DNA of 64,000 nt from Antarctobacter sediminis (GCF_019218285.1 NZ_JAHUZG010000003.1:186001-250000), one strand, 5' to 3'; shown: positions 8,934 to 17,228, counted from the stretch's first letter. Numbers and translations are program-made. Notes: generated by a model from the sequence alone, not told the origin.

Positions 8934-9173
8934 TTAGCCCCGCGCAGGCCAATCCAGTTCAATTTGCAGGTGCGGCGGTTCCGCATCCAGCCGCCAGACC
9001 CGGCGCAAGACCCGCAAACGGGTGCCGTCTGGCAATGCGATTGTATCGCCAAGATGAACATTGCGCAGCAAATTCAGAGTGATAGGGTCCGCGTCGAATC
9101 TGTCTTCACCAAGTTTCGTCTGCGCTGCGGACGTCAGGTTCACGATTACCCCAAACCGGAGATCTTCCGTCAT
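8934..9173 (-). CDS. Small conserved-looking hypothetical protein
   Basis: A 79-residue soluble protein with no signal peptide or membrane segment. The sequence is mixed beta-strand-like, with the strands RFGVIVNL, DTIALPDGTRLRVLRRVW and LQIELDW, and resembles a small beta-barrel. I do not recognise a family. The ATG at 9173 shares the tetranucleotide CATG with the ATG of the divergent DUF2165 gene. A GGCGGA stretch lies at proper distance upstream. A longer reading frame to 9245 would run into that neighbour and is less likely. Confidence 0.55.
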   Translation of the reverse strand: MTEDLRFGVIVNLTSAAQTKLGEDRFDADPITLNLLRNVHLGDTIALPDGTRLRVLRRVWRLDAEPPHLQIELDWPARG

Positions 9174-9666
9174 GCTTGTCCGCCTTTGCAAAATCGCGAT
9201 GCTGCTTGCGCTTTCGCTTTTCGCATTCCTTGTAACCTTTAACAACGTGACCGATTACGGCTCGAATTTCGAGTTCGTCAAACATGTCCTGTCCATGGAC
9301 ACGACTTTTCCCGACAATGCCGGAATGTACCGCGCCATCACCGCCGAATGGGCGTGGCACGCCGGGTATTGGCTGATCATCGCGGGCGAAGGGCTGACCT
9401 GCCTTGCGCTTCTCGTCGGCGCGGTGCGCCTATTGGGGGCGCTGAATGCGTCGGGAGCGGAGTTCGACGCGCGCAAGGGCATGGCCGCACTTGGCTGTAC
9501 GCTTGGCTTCCTTGTCTGGTTCGTCGGCTTCATGGCCGTCGGCGGCGAATGGTTCCTGATGTGGCAGTCCAGTATCTGGAACGGTCAGCAGGCCGCCTTC
9601 CGCTTTTACGTTTCTATCCTCGGGGTGCTGATCTTTGTCATGTTGCCCGACACGGACCGCGCCTAA
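9172..9666 (+). CDS. DUF2165 family small integral membrane protein
   Basis: A 164-residue membrane protein with four hydrophobic helices at about 4-24, 60-82, 100-123 and 143-160. The sequence features NNVTDYGSNFEFVKHVLSMD after the first helix and GGEWFLMWQS before the last match the DUF2165 family. Its function is not known. The ATG at 9172 has GGAG eight bases upstream and overlaps the divergent start on the other strand. Its stop overlaps the stop of the convergent MFS gene by four bases. Confidence 0.8.
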   Translation: MLVRLCKIAMLLALSLFAFLVTFNNVTDYGSNFEFVKHVLSMDTTFPDNAGMYRAITAEWAWHAGYWLIIAGEGLTCLALLVGAVRLLGALNASGAEFDARKGMAALGCTLGFLVWFVGFMAVGGEWFLMWQSSIWNGQQAAFRFYVSILGVLIFVMLPDTDRA

Positions 9667-10973
9667 GGCGCATCCGGGCGCTGCCCTTGATCAAGGGCCT
9701 TCAACCGCAGGATCAGCGCGGTGAGGGCCACAAGTGCAAGGGCGGCGATCCCGGCGGCAACGATCAGCGCAAGGTCATAGCCGCCGATCCGCCAAAGGGC
9801 GGCCCCGACCTGTGGCGACGTGGCCAGAGCCACAAGAAACGGCACCGCCATGAACCCCGAAATCGCGCCAAAGGCACGCCGCCCCAGCACCTGGGCTGTC
9901 ACGACGGGTTTGAGGATGCTGATCAGCCCGTAGCTGGCCCCGAAAACCAGCGAAAAAGCATAGGCCGCCGCAGGCACATTCGTGGTCTGCATCAGCAGCA
10001 GGACCGCCATCAACACCCCGACAAAGGCCATTGCGGCCATGGCGATGGGGCTGACACGCCGCCCCAGCAGCATCATGGCCAAGCGACCGGCCACCTGCAT
10101 CGGACCAAAAAGCGCCGAGGCCGTGACCGCCTGTGTCAGGCTGAGACCAGCGTCGGTCAGGATCGGGATGATATGCGCCAGAACCAGACCTTCGGTCAGG
10201 CCGATCAATGGGAAGGCGAGGAACAGCAGCCAGAATTCCGGGCGTCTGCGGGCGCTGCGAAAGGCCTCGCGGTCTTGCGCCACGCTTTCCGGTGTTCGCC
10301 TGTCTTCGGGGCAGCATTCGATCATCGTCGCGCCCGCGTATAACATCGGCACACCGATCAGCCCAACCGCGGCGGAAAAAATCCAGACCGCATCGCGCCA
10401 GCCAACGGCCTCGGCCAGAAAGGCGCCCGAGGGAAAGGCCAGCGTCGAGGCAAAACCGGCAACCAGCGTGATCAGGGTGATATTGCGCGTGGCGGCGTCG
10501 CCGGTGGTGCGTGTCACGAAGGCGAAACAGGGTTCGTACAGGCTTGCGCCTTGCGCTGCGCCGATGACCAGCCAGCAAAGGAAAAAACCGGCATAGCGGT
10601 CGACAAAACCGAGCGCGACCAACCCCAGCGCGCCCATGGCCATGCCACCGCTGAGAACCCAGCGCCCCAGCCCCCGGTCGATCAGCCGTCCACCCACCGG
10701 GGCGGCTGCGGCTCCGGTCAGAACGGCGGCCATAAAGGCAAAGGTCAGCCATTCCTTGCCCCATGTCAGGCCGGTTTCCCATGCAAGCAGAAGCGCGCCA
10801 AACACATAGTAAAGCCCAGCGTATCCGATGGTCTGGCCAACGGCGAGACAGCAGATCCCCAGCCGCTGCGCCAACACCGGATTGCGGCGGGCAAAACCGC
10901 CGAAGTCCAGACCGATGGCCATCCACGCCCGGTCAATGAACCGCCCGAGCGGCGCGATTGGGGATGTCGTCAT
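9663..10973 (-). CDS. MFS transporter
   Basis: A 436-residue twelve-helix permease. Helix 1 contains LGICCLAVGQTIGYAGLYYVF, and the loop after helix 2 has PVGGRLIDRGLGRWVL, the MFS motif A equivalent. It resembles the monocarboxylate/oxalate-formate type MFS group, but the substrate cannot be assigned. The ATG at 10973 removes a 47-residue extension that reads through a probable operator and hairpin. An HxlR regulator lies just upstream on the same strand, with a dyad-rich 100-bp interval between them, suggesting HxlR control. Confidence 0.8.
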   Translation of the reverse strand: MTTSPIAPLGRFIDRAWMAIGLDFGGFARRNPVLAQRLGICCLAVGQTIGYAGLYYVFGALLLAWETGLTWGKEWLTFAFMAAVLTGAAAAPVGGRLIDRGLGRWVLSGGMAMGALGLVALGFVDRYAGFFLCWLVIGAAQGASLYEPCFAFVTRTTGDAATRNITLITLVAGFASTLAFPSGAFLAEAVGWRDAVWIFSAAVGLIGVPMLYAGATMIECCPEDRRTPESVAQDREAFRSARRRPEFWLLFLAFPLIGLTEGLVLAHIIPILTDAGLSLTQAVTASALFGPMQVAGRLAMMLLGRRVSPIAMAAMAFVGVLMAVLLLMQTTNVPAAAYAFSLVFGASYGLISILKPVVTAQVLGRRAFGAISGFMAVPFLVALATSPQVGAALWRIGGYDLALIVAAGIAALALVALTALILRLKALDQGQRPDAP

Positions 10974-11031
10974 TTCAATGGCCTGATGGTTCGATGGCCA
11001 AGGCGGTGACCCGCCTTGCCGGGCATCTCTA

Positions 11032-11057
11032 GTCACCGAGCATGTCAATGCAGTGAC
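11032..11057. promoter_or_regulatory. Nested dyad between the hxlR gene and the MFS gene (candidate operator)
   Basis: The outer arms are GTCAC (11032-11036) and GTGAC (11053-11057); the inner arms are GCAT and ATGC around GTCA. The site lies 59 bp upstream of the MFS start and 18 bp past the end of the HxlR gene. HxlR-family dimers bind such dyads, so this is a plausible operator for the efflux gene. Confidence 0.4.
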
Positions 11058-11058
11058 A

Positions 11059-11073
11059 CCCCCTTCGCGGGGG
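11059..11073 (-). terminator. Short GC hairpin directly after the HxlR stop
   Basis: Five C residues and five G residues flank a CTTCG/CGAAG-type loop immediately past the HxlR stop at 11075. No T tract follows on the minus strand, so it may be a weak or factor-dependent terminator or an mRNA-stabilising hairpin. Confidence 0.35.
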
Positions 11074-11074
11074 A

Positions 11075-11446
11075 TCAGACTTTGGCCAGCCGTTCGGGCA
11101 GGCTTTCGCTCCATTTCCGCAGTTCGTCGAGAAACCCCAGAGCGGTGCGGCCAAACTCCGTTATCTCATATTGAACTGAAACAGGGGCGGTATCCATGAC
11201 CTGACGGGTCACAAGGCCCTGCGCCTCAAGTTGGCGCAGGCGTTCGGTGATCATCTTCTTGGACGCGCCGCCGATCATGCGCGACAGATCGTTGAAACGC
11301 ACAGGCCCGTCCTTGAGGTGCCAGAGGATCGAACCGGTCCATTTGCCGCCAATGATCCGCATGCCGCGTTCAATGGCGCAAGGTTCAAGACAGGCGTCGT
11401 GAACATGACGGCGGCCTTGGTCATCATCCACTACTCTTGCTTCCAT
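11075..11446 (-). CDS. HxlR-family winged-helix regulator
   Basis: A 123-residue regulator. C-I-E-R-GMRIIGGKWTGSILWHL (residues about 22-42) is the HxlR start of the wing helix, followed by RFNDLSRMIGGASKKMITERL and the wing region. The ATG at 11446 has GGGAGG seven bases upstream. One cysteine at about residue 23 is in the position used by redox- or aldehyde-sensing HxlR members; this is only a positional similarity. It precedes an MFS gene on the same strand and probably controls it and itself. Confidence 0.85.
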   Translation of the reverse strand: MEARVVDDDQGRRHVHDACLEPCAIERGMRIIGGKWTGSILWHLKDGPVRFNDLSRMIGGASKKMITERLRQLEAQGLVTRQVMDTAPVSVQYEITEFGRTALGFLDELRKWSESLPERLAKV

Positions 11447-11556
11447 AACATGCCTCCCGGTTACTCTGCACACTGCCGGGCACTGTCTGCCCAAACGGCT
11501 CACCGATCAAGCGGTGAGGCATCAAACTTGGTCGGCGCCGCCACGCCGCGGGTCTG

Positions 11557-12135
11557 TCACGCCATGGGTTCCAGACGTCGGGCAAGGACGATCAGCGCGA
11601 TCCCGGTCGACAGGAAATTGACACCGACCAGCAGGCCCAGCAGCACCGGCGAGGCCTCGGCCACGCCGGCGATCACCAAGAACCCGACGGCAGTGGCAAA
11701 GATCGCCGACAGCATCATCCAACCCCAGCCGTTGGCTGGCCGCAGGGCCAGTGCAAGCGTCGCTTCGAACGCGCCGTGCAGCAGGAAAAGCACCGCGATC
11801 AACAGTGTCAGCACCACGGCGGCACCAGCCGGATCGAACAAGAGAAATGCGCCGGCGGCGATGGACAACAGGCCCCAGACCGCGCTGCCGAAAAACGATC
11901 CGGTGCCCTGCATCGAAAAGGATCCCAGCAGGGTGACGATCCCGGCAAATAGCAACATGGCGCCGATCCAGAATTCCACCGCCAAGGTGCTGACCATGGG
12001 AAACAGCACCGCAAGCAGCCCGGCCACCGCCATGAGGATACCTGTCCACATCAGGATCTTGCGTCCGCGCCGCAGTGCCTTAACCATCTGGCTGCCTGTG
12101 GATTCGGAAAACTGGTACTGGGGGTCACTGGGCAT
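11557..12135 (-). CDS. HdeD/DUF308 family membrane protein
   Basis: A 192-residue protein with six hydrophobic helices from about residue 30 to 185, with the family features LLFDPAGAAVVLTLLIAVLFLLHGAFE and WMMLSAIFATAVGFLVIAG. HdeD of E. coli is linked to acid and density-dependent stress; the family role is otherwise unclear. The ATG at 12135 is taken as start because GGAG precedes it, rather than a TTG five codons upstream. It stands alone between the HxlR gene and a divergent AraC-type gene. Confidence 0.8.
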   Translation of the reverse strand: MPSDPQYQFSESTGSQMVKALRRGRKILMWTGILMAVAGLLAVLFPMVSTLAVEFWIGAMLLFAGIVTLLGSFSMQGTGSFFGSAVWGLLSIAAGAFLLFDPAGAAVVLTLLIAVLFLLHGAFEATLALALRPANGWGWMMLSAIFATAVGFLVIAGVAEASPVLLGLLVGVNFLSTGIALIVLARRLEPMA

Positions 12136-12360
12136 TTCGGCAGGCTCCAATTGTGGCGGCTTGCGCCTTTTCTCTGAACCTAGGCACCTGAACAGTCGAG
12201 TTCAATTCCGCGTGCGGGCAAGGAGCGCGTTATCCGCCCACGTCGCCGGCATTCTTCAGCGTACGGCGGGGGCGGGACGCGGTGTGAAGGGCGGGCAATC
12301 GGCCCTTGGACGCACACAGAGGCGCTTGACGGGCTTTGTCGCGCAGCAACAAGGTAGGTC

Positions 12361-13395
12361 ATGGCACCTTCAGAACCCGATGCGCTTTCGCTGCTGGTCC
12401 TTGTGACACCGCATTTCAACATGGCGGCCACCGTCGGGTTCATCGACCCGTTTCGCGCGGCGAATTACCTTGAAGGGCGGAGCCGGTTTCGCTGGCAGAT
12501 TGCCTCGCTCAGAGGTGGGGCCTGCATTGCCAGTAACGGTATGACCATCGACACGCTGCCCTTGGCCGAGGTGCAGCAGGGCAACCGCGATTTCGTGATC
12601 GTTTCGTCCAGTTGGACACCCGAGGCCTACAAGTCCAGCCCTCTGCACACCTCTCTGTGGCGATGGGCCGGGCAGGGGGCAACGATGGGCGGGCTGGATA
12701 CCGGTGCCTTTATTCTGGCCGAGGCGGGTTTGCTCAAGAACCGCCGGGCGACAGTGCATTACGAACATATCGACGCCATGCAGGAACTGTACCCCAATGT
12801 CACGGTCAGCGAGGAACTGTTCGTTTTTGACGGCACGCGGATCACCTGTTGCGGGGGCGCGGCCTCGGTGGATTTTGCGCTGCATATCATCAAGGGCACG
12901 CACGGCGATGCGCTGGCCAATGCCGCCGCGCGCTATGTCTTTCACCAGAACGTGCGCCCGCAGGGAGCCATGCAAAGCCCGGGTCTGGCCGAACCCATGG
13001 GGCAACTGGCCCCCAGCGCGGTCAAACGGGCGATCCGTCTGATGGAAGAGAACCTCGAAGCGCCACTGAGCATTCCCGAAATCTGCGAGTCGATCCGTCT
13101 GTCGCAGCGACAGCTGAACCGGCTCTTTGCGCGCTACGTCAAGAAAACGCCCACCCTGTATTACCGCGACATCCGGCTGGACCGGGCGCGCGGGCTTGTG
13201 ACGCAGACGGAAATGCCGCTGGTCGAGGTGGCGGTCGCCTCTGGTTTTTCAAGTCAGGTGCATTTCAGCCGCGCGTATCGCGAACGCTTTGGTCTGTCGC
13301 CGCGCAGCGACCGGATCGAGGGGCGCGTGCCCTTCGAATTCCGCGCCTGGCCGATGCATCGCACCAAGAAAGACGCGCAGGCGCGGCCAGAATAG
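12361..13395 (+). CDS. GlxA/GbdR/CdhR-type AraC regulator of quaternary amine catabolism
   Basis: A 344-residue regulator with an N-terminal DJ-1/PfpI-like domain (about 10-190) and a C-terminal AraC-type double HTH (about 230-325, with SIPEICESIRLSQRQLNRLF and a second helix pair ending in SQVHFSRAYRERFGLSP). The place of the PfpI cysteine is taken by D113-T114-G115, so the domain is a sensor, not an enzyme. GbdR (glycine betaine) and CdhR (carnitine) of Pseudomonas share this layout. It directly precedes the oxygenase-sulfatase-dehydrogenase operon and faces the same way, so it is the likely activator. A clear AAGGTAGG site precedes the ATG. Confidence 0.85.
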   Translation: MAPSEPDALSLLVLVTPHFNMAATVGFIDPFRAANYLEGRSRFRWQIASLRGGACIASNGMTIDTLPLAEVQQGNRDFVIVSSSWTPEAYKSSPLHTSLWRWAGQGATMGGLDTGAFILAEAGLLKNRRATVHYEHIDAMQELYPNVTVSEELFVFDGTRITCCGGAASVDFALHIIKGTHGDALANAAARYVFHQNVRPQGAMQSPGLAEPMGQLAPSAVKRAIRLMEENLEAPLSIPEICESIRLSQRQLNRLFARYVKKTPTLYYRDIRLDRARGLVTQTEMPLVEVAVASGFSSQVHFSRAYRERFGLSPRSDRIEGRVPFEFRAWPMHRTKKDAQARPE

Positions 13396-13414
13396 TCAAG
13401 TTGACGGCCAACTG

Positions 13415-13427
13415 CGCACATTGTGCG
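13415..13427. promoter_or_regulatory. Perfect dyad CGCACA-T-TGTGCG upstream of the Rieske oxygenase gene
   Basis: A 13-bp inverted repeat lies 20 bp after the regulator stop and 72 bp before the oxygenase start. It may be an operator for the AraC-type regulator or a short hairpin in the transcript; no T tract follows, so a terminator is unlikely. Confidence 0.35.
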
Positions 13428-13498
13428 GCCGGGAATCTCGCAATTCTGTTCCCAAGCCGAGCTTTTCGGCCATGTTGGAATCTGACGCGAGGCTCTCC

Positions 13499-14638
13499 AT
13501 GACCGAACATCCCACCGCCCAGCAGTTCGACGATATTTCAAAGGGTTATCACAAGGATCCCTCTAGCTCGCTGTCGCTGCGGGCCGAGGCCTATACCGAC
13601 CAGTTGTGGCATGATGTCGATGTCAAAGAGATCATCGGCAAGACGTGGCAATGGGTTTGCCACGTCGAAAAGCTGCGAACGCCGGGCAGCTATGTGACCA
13701 TCGACGTTGCCGGTCAGCCGATTGCCGTGGTGCGCGACCGTGACGGAGTATTGCGCGCCTTTTACAACGTCTGCAAACACCGCGCGCACGAGCTTTTGTC
13801 AGGCGAGGGGGAAACCTCGCGGATCATGTGCCCCTACCACGCATGGGTTTACAAGCTGGATGGTCAGCTGATCCGCGCGCCGCATACCGAAACGCTAAGC
13901 AATTTTGAAACAAAGGAAATTTGCCTCGACACGGTGCAGGTCGAAGAATTCTGCGGCTTTATCTACGTTAATCTCGATCCCGCCGCGGCCTCGCTGGCCG
14001 AGCTGTCGGGCGATCTGGCGACCGAGATCAAGCATTGGGCGCCGGATATCGAGGATCTGACCTTTGCCCACCGGTTGACCTATGACATCAAGTCCAACTG
14101 GAAGAACGTGGTCGACAATTTCCTTGAATGTTACCACTGCCCGACCGCGCACAAGGATTTTTGCGAACTGGTCGACATGGACACCTACAAGGTGACCACG
14201 CATGGCATCTATTCCAGCCACATGGCGGACGCGGGCAATACCGCAAACAGCGCCTATGACGTGAGCAACGCCACGGTGCGCACGCATGCTGTCTGGTGGC
14301 TGTGGCCCAACACCTGCATCATGCGGTATCCGGGGCGGTCCTCGATGATCATCCTGAACATCATCCCTGCCGGACCGGACCGCACGCTGGAAACCTATGA
14401 CTTCTTCCTCGAGGAAAAGACCCCGAACGAGGCAGAATTGGAAACCATCCGCTATCTCGACGAGGTCTTGCAGGTCGAGGACATCAACCTTGTCGAAAGC
14501 GTTCAGCGGGGCATGAACACGCCCGCCTTTGCGCAGGGACGGATTGTCAACGATCCCGACGGGTCGGGCAAGTCGGAACATGCCGTGCATCATTTCCACG
14601 GCCTTGTGCTGGACGCCTATCGGCGTGCCGCCGGATGA
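13499..14638 (+). CDS. Rieske non-heme iron oxygenase, alpha subunit, GbcA/CntA-like
   Basis: A 379-residue oxygenase. The Rieske 2Fe-2S site is C92-x-H94 and C111-x2-H114. The mononuclear iron site is N207...H213 and H218, with D328 as the probable third ligand. The residue that normally is Asp and bridges the two centres is Glu210 in the context LECYHC; Glu at this site was described for the carnitine oxygenase CntA. The family includes CntA (carnitine to trimethylamine) and GbcA (glycine betaine demethylation). No reductase gene (cntB/gbcB) is present in the window, so electrons must come from elsewhere. ATG 13499 is preferred over 13472. Confidence 0.87.
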   Translation: MTEHPTAQQFDDISKGYHKDPSSSLSLRAEAYTDQLWHDVDVKEIIGKTWQWVCHVEKLRTPGSYVTIDVAGQPIAVVRDRDGVLRAFYNVCKHRAHELLSGEGETSRIMCPYHAWVYKLDGQLIRAPHTETLSNFETKEICLDTVQVEEFCGFIYVNLDPAAASLAELSGDLATEIKHWAPDIEDLTFAHRLTYDIKSNWKNVVDNFLECYHCPTAHKDFCELVDMDTYKVTTHGIYSSHMADAGNTANSAYDVSNATVRTHAVWWLWPNTCIMRYPGRSSMIILNIIPAGPDRTLETYDFFLEEKTPNEAELETIRYLDEVLQVEDINLVESVQRGMNTPAFAQGRIVNDPDGSGKSEHAVHHFHGLVLDAYRRAAG

Positions 14639-14729
14639 GCCTGCCCCGCAAGCCGATGAAGTTCGAACCGCCCGGCCCCTGACCGGCGCGCAGAAACACT
14701 CTTCATCGGTTAACAGGGACATCAGGAAA

Positions 14730-16277
14730 ATGCCGAGGAAACTCAATATCGTGGTCGTCATGGCCGACCAACTGGCGCCGCAGTTCTGCGGTGCCTACGG
14801 CCACCCGGTTGCACGCACGCCGCATATGGATGCGCTGGCGGCGCGGGGGATGCGCTTTGACGCGGCCTATTGCAACTCGCCGCTTTGCGCGCCATCGCGC
14901 TTTGCCTTCATGTCGGGGCAGTTGATCAGCCGGATCGCCGCCTATGACAACGCCTCTGAATTTCGCGCCAGCGTGCCGACCTTTGCGCATTACCTTCAGG
15001 CGCTGGGCTATCGCACCTGCCTGTCGGGCAAGATGCATTTTGTCGGACCGGATCAGAAACACGGCTTTCAGGATCGCGTGACCACCGACATCTACCCGGC
15101 GGATTTCGCATGGACCCCGGATTGGGAGGCGCATGACGAGCGGATCGACAAGTGGTATCACAACATGCAAACGGTCAAGGAAAGCGGCATGGCCGTTGCC
15201 ACCTTTCAGACCGACTACGATGACGAGGTCAGTTTTGCCGCCCGCCGCTGGCTGATCGACCGCGGCCGGGACCGGGCGCAGGGCAGCAAGGCGCCTTTCT
15301 GCATGGTGGCCAGCTTTATTCACCCGCATGATCCCTATGTGGCACAGCCGGAATGGTGGAACCTCTATTCCGACGACGAGATCGACATGCCAGAGTTCGT
15401 GCTGGCACCAGAGCAGCAGGATCCGTTTTCGCGCCGCGTGATGGACGGGATCGAGGCCAGCCATGTCCCCCTGACCGAGGCCGAGGTCCGCCGCGCGCGC
15501 CGCGCCTACCTGGCGAATGTCAGTTATTTCGACAGCAAGCTGGGCGAAATCGTCAAGGCGCTGACGGACATCGGCGAACTGGACAATACCATCGTCATCG
15601 TCACCGCCGATCACGGCGACATGCTGGGCGAGCGTGGCCTGTGGTACAAGATGAACTTCTTTGAACACTCCGCCCGCGTTCCTCTGATCATGGCGGGGCC
15701 GGGGGTGGCGGAGGGCCGGGTTTCGAATGCCTGTTCCCTGATCGACCTGCTGCCGACCTTTGTCGATATCGCTGGCGGGGACGAAAGCGTCTTGGGCGAA
15801 CCGATCGACGGACGTTCACTGATGCCCTTGGTACGCGGCGAAAAGACGGACCGGGACGAGGCAATCGGGGAATACTGCGCCGAGATGACTCCCTATCCGG
15901 TGTTCATGATCCGGCGCGGGCCGCTGAAATACATTCACTGTGATCCAGACCCGCCGCAGCTCTACGATCTTGCGGCGGATCCTTTGGAACGGCGCAACCT
16001 GGCTACGGATCCCGCCTATGCGGAGGCGGCGCGGGAATTTGCGGCAGAGGTTGCCCGGCGCTGGGACAGCGAAAAGCTGCGCGCCGATGTCATCAAGACG
16101 CAGAAATCACGCCGCGCGCTGCATGTGGCGATGGCCGCCGGATCCGGAGAGCACTGGGATTACAACCCGCCTTCGGACGCCAGCCAGCAATATGTCCGCA
16201 ATCACATGGACTGGACCGAGGCCGCTGGCCGCTATCGGTTCCCGCCCGCGACAGAGGTTCACCAAGATGATGCTTGA
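14730..16277 (+). CDS. betC: Choline-sulfatase (BetC-like), formylglycine-type sulfatase
   Basis: A 515-residue alkaline-phosphatase-superfamily sulfatase. C53-A-P-S-R57 is the sulfatase signature in which Cys is converted to formylglycine; metal-site residues include D12-Q13 after the first strand and the later TADHGDMLGERG. The C-terminus DASQQYVRNHMDW is typical of choline-sulfatases, which release choline and sulfate in the cytoplasm (no signal peptide here). The usual betIBA neighbours are absent; instead it sits between a Rieske oxygenase and an SDR. The stop overlaps the SDR start by 11 bases. A different sulfated quaternary amine is therefore possible. Confidence 0.85.
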   Translation: MPRKLNIVVVMADQLAPQFCGAYGHPVARTPHMDALAARGMRFDAAYCNSPLCAPSRFAFMSGQLISRIAAYDNASEFRASVPTFAHYLQALGYRTCLSGKMHFVGPDQKHGFQDRVTTDIYPADFAWTPDWEAHDERIDKWYHNMQTVKESGMAVATFQTDYDDEVSFAARRWLIDRGRDRAQGSKAPFCMVASFIHPHDPYVAQPEWWNLYSDDEIDMPEFVLAPEQQDPFSRRVMDGIEASHVPLTEAEVRRARRAYLANVSYFDSKLGEIVKALTDIGELDNTIVIVTADHGDMLGERGLWYKMNFFEHSARVPLIMAGPGVAEGRVSNACSLIDLLPTFVDIAGGDESVLGEPIDGRSLMPLVRGEKTDRDEAIGEYCAEMTPYPVFMIRRGPLKYIHCDPDPPQLYDLAADPLERRNLATDPAYAEAAREFAAEVARRWDSEKLRADVIKTQKSRRALHVAMAAGSGEHWDYNPPSDASQQYVRNHMDWTEAAGRYRFPPATEVHQDDA

Positions 16278-17061
16278 AGGAAAGATTGCCCTTGTCACCG
16301 GCGGGCGCGGCGGGATCGGCCGCGCCATCGTCGCGCGCTTTCTGCGCGAAGGTGCAACGGTCTATGCCGCCGATCTGACACCGCAGGGATCGCTGGCGGA
16401 ACATGACGACGATGGCAGCCTGTTCGTGGCGATGAATGTCGCCGACGAAGCGGCGGTGACGGCGGCCATGGCACAGGTGCAGGCCGATCACGGTCGGCTG
16501 GACATTCTGGTGAACGCCGCCGGGATCGAGATTGAAAAGACAATCGAGGACACCTCGCTGGAGGAATGGAACCGCAGTTTCGCGGTCAATGTCACCGGCA
16601 CATTCCTGACGTCGAAACACGCTTTGCCGTTGATGCGGGCGGCGGCGGCGCATGGCAGTTCTGCCAGCATCATCAATTTTGGCAGCTATGACGGGTTCAT
16701 CGCGGACCCCGGTCTTGCCGCCTATTGCGCCACCAAGGGCGCGGTTCACGCGCTGACCCGCGCCATGGCCTGCGACCACGGCCCCGAGGGCATTCGCGTC
16801 AACGCCATTTGCCCCGGCTATATCGACACGCCGATGTTGCAGAGCTTTTTCACCGGCGACGGGTCGGGCGCTGGCGGCAAATCCATCGACCAGTTGCAAC
16901 AGGCGGTGCGCGACGTGCACCCGATGCGGACTTACGGCACGCCCGAGGACATTGCGAACCTCGTCAACTGGCTGGCCTCGGACGAGGCGCGGTATGCCAG
17001 CGGTCAACTTTGGGTGCTGGATGGCGGGCTGTCGGCCCAGGTCCAGCAAATGAAGCTGTGA
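16267..17061 (+). CDS. SDR family NAD(P)-dependent oxidoreductase
   Basis: A 264-residue classical SDR with the nucleotide motif TGGRGGIG (11-18), NAAG (83-86) and a complete catalytic set S140, Y153, K157. It resembles 3-hydroxybutyrate and 3-oxoacyl reductase types. Translation probably starts at ATG 16267 or 16270, inside the end of the sulfatase gene. The stop overlaps the GTG of the next small ORF as GTGA. In context it should oxidise or reduce a hydroxyl or keto group of the quaternary amine or its C4 product; the substrate is not known. Confidence 0.85.
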   Translation: MMLEGKIALVTGGRGGIGRAIVARFLREGATVYAADLTPQGSLAEHDDDGSLFVAMNVADEAAVTAAMAQVQADHGRLDILVNAAGIEIEKTIEDTSLEEWNRSFAVNVTGTFLTSKHALPLMRAAAAHGSSASIINFGSYDGFIADPGLAAYCATKGAVHALTRAMACDHGPEGIRVNAICPGYIDTPMLQSFFTGDGSGAGGKSIDQLQQAVRDVHPMRTYGTPEDIANLVNWLASDEARYASGQLWVLDGGLSAQVQQMKL

Positions 17062-17228
17062 AGCTGGCCAAAGACAGGCAGGCCGCGCAGGATGCGCCAC
17101 CGCCCACGCCACAGTTCGCTTTTGGTGAAATGGCATGGCGCGCGCCGGTCTGGATCCCGCCGGACCGTGGCGCGCATCTGCGTGTCGTGGCGCAAACCGC
17201 TTCATTGGCAGAGGACCCCGCAGAATGA
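17058..17228 (+). CDS. Small 56-residue ORF, translationally coupled at both ends
   Basis: A GTG at 17058 overlaps the SDR stop (GTGA), and the TGA at 17226-17228 overlaps the ATG of the BKACE gene (ATGA). The product of 56 residues begins V/M-KLAKDRQAAQDAPPP and contains FAFGEMAWRAPVWIPPDRG; it has no membrane helix and no signal peptide. I do not recognise a family. The exact fit between two genes whose other junctions are also overlaps is the main support for it being real. It could be an accessory peptide or only a device that carries ribosomes across. It has no strong own ribosome site. Confidence 0.5.
   Translation: MKLAKDRQAAQDAPPPTPQFAFGEMAWRAPVWIPPDRGAHLRVVAQTASLAEDPAE

Noticed and set aside
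10970-11114. 47-residue N-terminal extension of the MFS gene
   Set aside because: It would translate the dyad and the hairpin region behind hxlR; the ATG at 10973 gives a normal MFS N-terminus.
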